From NCBI GenBank assembly GCA_003568945.1, contig BDIP01000038.1, forward strand, positions 2,102 through 24,825: a stretch of DNA of 22,724 nucleotides, read 5' to 3'. Below, one piece after another: positions 20,871 to 22,724 of the stretch (position 1 is its first letter; every line of letters begins with the position of its first letter). The position numbers and the translations under genes were made by a program. Below the pieces are notes generated by a model. The model was not told the DNA's origin. It saw nothing but the letters and a program-made list of their open reading frames with translations, and searched no databases. The DNA comes from Kipferlia bialata. Its lineage: Eukaryota > Fornicata.

Positions 20871-21778
20871 GCGACATATGTTCCAACCACCCCTTTCTTT
20901 GACCCCACATGTCGGATACTCGACACCTCTTGACAGCCAAGACTATTGGTTGACCTCTGTAGTACTTCAGTCAATGAGGCATTAATGGAATTGCGGCCCA
21001 TATCCCCACACTGCACCCTCTTCACACTGACCTCACACGCTATGCCTCTACGATGGGTATCGCTGTCAGAGACCTGAGGAGTAGGATACATGCACGGGAT
21101 GTATGGGATCCCTATCTGGACCACACTGTTGGTTGTAACACCCCCATGCGTCTCCACGACATATTGCATATTGCACAGTGACACTAGTCAGTCATACCGG
21201 TCAGGTCGTGATTGCTTCACATATCTAGCCTCGGGGTGTTGGGAAGGATTTCACCTGTATGATAGAGGCCGTAGGAATTGCCGCTCCCCGATGTTGCGGG
21301 TACTAAGTCTATTGTTATATCTGCAATAGCTGTGTCCTGAATTGAATAGAGTATAGCGTGGTACCACAATGTGGCATATAGAACGTGTAATATGGGTCCT
21401 ACCATATATTCCCAATTGCATATATATCCAGACCCAAGCTACTGTTCCAAAACAGAACACCTTTCATACGATACTAAGAGGACCCTGGGGCGTGCACCAC
21501 CTGCTCTTGTGGGCACCTGACACATACCTAACAACCTGTACGTAGTGTGTCATCAGTATAGAGGTGGTGGGGTCCCGCCCTGCCACTCCTCATATGCAAC
21601 ATGTACCAATATAGACAGAGGTCTCTATCACTCCTCTATATTACCCTTACTCACGTCAGTGAAATAGTCTCTGGAATAAGTTTGACCCCTGAGAGCCTAG
21701 AGCATCACTAAGGAGCCGCTGGTGTGATAGAGTGAGTGAGTGGAGGAGAGTGAGAGAGAGAGACAGAGAGCAAGGCCC
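20871..21778. other. Spacer of balanced composition between REV3 and the next gene
   Basis: 908 bp without simple repeats until 21720. 20880-21500 is near 50 percent GC and lacks the (TA)n and pyrimidine-tract texture of the introns, so it may have had a coding past. The minus strand has open stretches of 105 codons (20867-21184) and 62 codons (21217-21405) with ordinary amino-acid composition. I recognise neither, and neither has clear splice sites. 21720-21775 is a GA-rich leader just before the next start codon. Confidence 0.45.
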
Positions 21779-22488
21779 ATGCCTGTGGTTCCGGCCCCCC
21801 CTCTGACCCTCCTTGCAGGGTGTGCTCTCTTCCTATTGCTCGTGTGCACAGGGAGTGTCTGGGCCGACCCTCTCCTGTTCTGTGCCACCGACAGCACCAC
21901 CCCCACCTATGCCGCTGTGGTGCATGAGTGGGGGGAGGACATAGCCACACTGGTGGACACAGAGGTATGGTAATGGGCGGGGGGTTAGTTGGGATGTCAG
22001 TCAGTTGTCAGTCTCAGTGGAATCACCCGCTATCTGTGGCATATGTATAGTGTACGATACATACATTTATATTCGTCTCTCATAAGAAGTGTCTGTTCTG
22101 GTATATCTGACCTTACCGGGTGACTCCACGTACTCCAGCCTATAGACGTTTCTCATCGCCTTAAATCTTTCTCTACATCCTCCCGGATTGTTTCTATACA
22201 TGGTTCCTCCCATACTTGTTTGGTATATTTGTCACACCATGTATATAACTCTCTCAGTACCCCTCTCTCTGACCCAGTCCTTTGTCGTACTTGACCCTTC
22301 TGTGGGACCTTCCACCACTGTCACACACAAGCTGGCACTGACTCGGTTCAGGTGGGTCAGATATAGTATGTACAATAGTACTTACAATCTATATGTCTAT
22401 GTAAGTGTTGTCCATGCATCTCCCTCTCCCTCACCCCAGCTCTTCTCAGACTGTTCTGGCCTATCTGCACTGTGGAGAGGACTGGGAG
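21779..22488 (+). CDS. Secreted or type I membrane protein of unknown function, 5' part
   Basis: Exons 21779-21964, 22278-22351 and 22440-22488 join in phase and continue beyond the window. The ATG at 21779 opens a classical signal peptide: a short polar start, the hydrophobic core LLAGCALFLLLVCTG, and a likely cleavage after SVWA. The mature part begins DPLLFCATDSTTPTYAAVVH and contains at least two cysteines (FCATD; LHCGEDWE), suggesting an extracellular or lumenal disulphide domain. Acceptors (ctgacccag, ctcaccccag) and donors (gtatgg, gtgggt, gtatat) match those of REV3. I do not recognise the family. The start is chosen because it is the only ATG preceding the leader in frame. Confidence 0.7.
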
Positions 22489-22586
22489 GTATATTAAATT
22501 ATGTAGAGAGTTACATATATATATATATACATGTATATGGGGAGTATAATATTGTGAACAGATATGTGGGGAGGACTGGAAGGTAG
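22471..22586 (+). repeat. Exon end plus donor copied downstream
   Basis: tgtggagaggactgggaggt (22471-22490), the end and donor of exon 22440-22488, recurs as tgtggggaggactggaaggt at 22565-22584, 94 bp later, with two mismatches and the GT kept. A (TA)n-rich spacer separates them. Confidence 0.85.
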
Positions 22587-22677
22587 GGTGCATTGTATAC
22601 ATATGTATTGGCATAGTGTAGTTCATAGCATAGTTCACTTTGTATATTATATAAAGGAGTAGTTATCTGTCTGTACT

Positions 22678-22713
22678 CCCCCCCCCCCCCCCCCCCCCCC
22701 CCCCCCACCCCCC
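22678..22713 (+). repeat. Poly-C tract at the window end
   Basis: 28-30 C residues, one A, then more C, followed by gcagagcg. It may serve as the pyrimidine tract of the next acceptor (cccgcag). Confidence 0.8.
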
Positions 22714-22724
22714 GCAGAGCGCGC

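Overview
This window is a eukaryotic nuclear contig with very short, very dense spliceosomal introns. REV3 alone is cut into at least 47 exons with introns averaging about 92 nt. Coding exons are moderately GC-rich, while introns and spacers are AT-rich and full of (TA)n, (CA)n and (CT)n tracts. Nearly every 3' splice site reads like CTgAC/CTcAC/CTaAC followed within a few bases by the AG, so the branch-point motif sits against the acceptor. That arrangement is known from metamonads such as Giardia and Trichomonas. With the very high intron number it makes an intron-rich free-living fornicate (Kipferlia-like) my best guess. That assignment is inference. No RNA genes, CRISPR arrays or recognisable transposons were seen.

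Layout: (1) 1-1950 (+), the 3' part of an unrecognised gene with a 10-residue tandem repeat, a C2H2-like finger and a coiled-coil tail. (2) About 1950-7600, AT-rich DNA holding a chain of minus-strand candidate exons (roughly 3.3-6.6 kb) of an unidentified gene, nearly all accompanied by degenerate copies of their own ends. (3) 7667-7715 (+), a possible signal-peptide first exon, then a C40/G37 inverted homopolymer that looks like an assembly scar. (4) 8265-9130 (-), the 5' part of the 20S proteasome alpha1 subunit (PSMA6). (5) 9439-10104 (-), the 3' part of the 19S proteasome ATPase Rpt5 (PSMC3). (6) 10180-11007, an assembly gap hiding the starts of both Rpt5 and REV3. (7) 11080-20870 (+), DNA polymerase zeta catalytic subunit REV3, complete to its stop codon and missing only the first part. 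(8) 20871-21778, intergenic DNA of unusually balanced composition. (9) 21779 to beyond the window end (+), the start of a secreted or type I membrane protein of unknown function.

The two proteasome genes lie in tandem on the same strand and contribute to the same 26S particle. REV3 diverges from them across the gap and belongs to translesion DNA synthesis.

The most unusual feature is not a gene. In every recognised gene, exon ends together with their splice sites are repeated, slightly diverged, inside the neighbouring intron, mostly 45-130 bp away. Copies of an exon's 5' end lie in the upstream intron and copies of its 3' end lie in the downstream intron. I have not seen this described as a genome-wide pattern. 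It could reflect tandem duplication at splice junctions (intron birth or growth), recurrent slippage, or a systematic assembly artefact.
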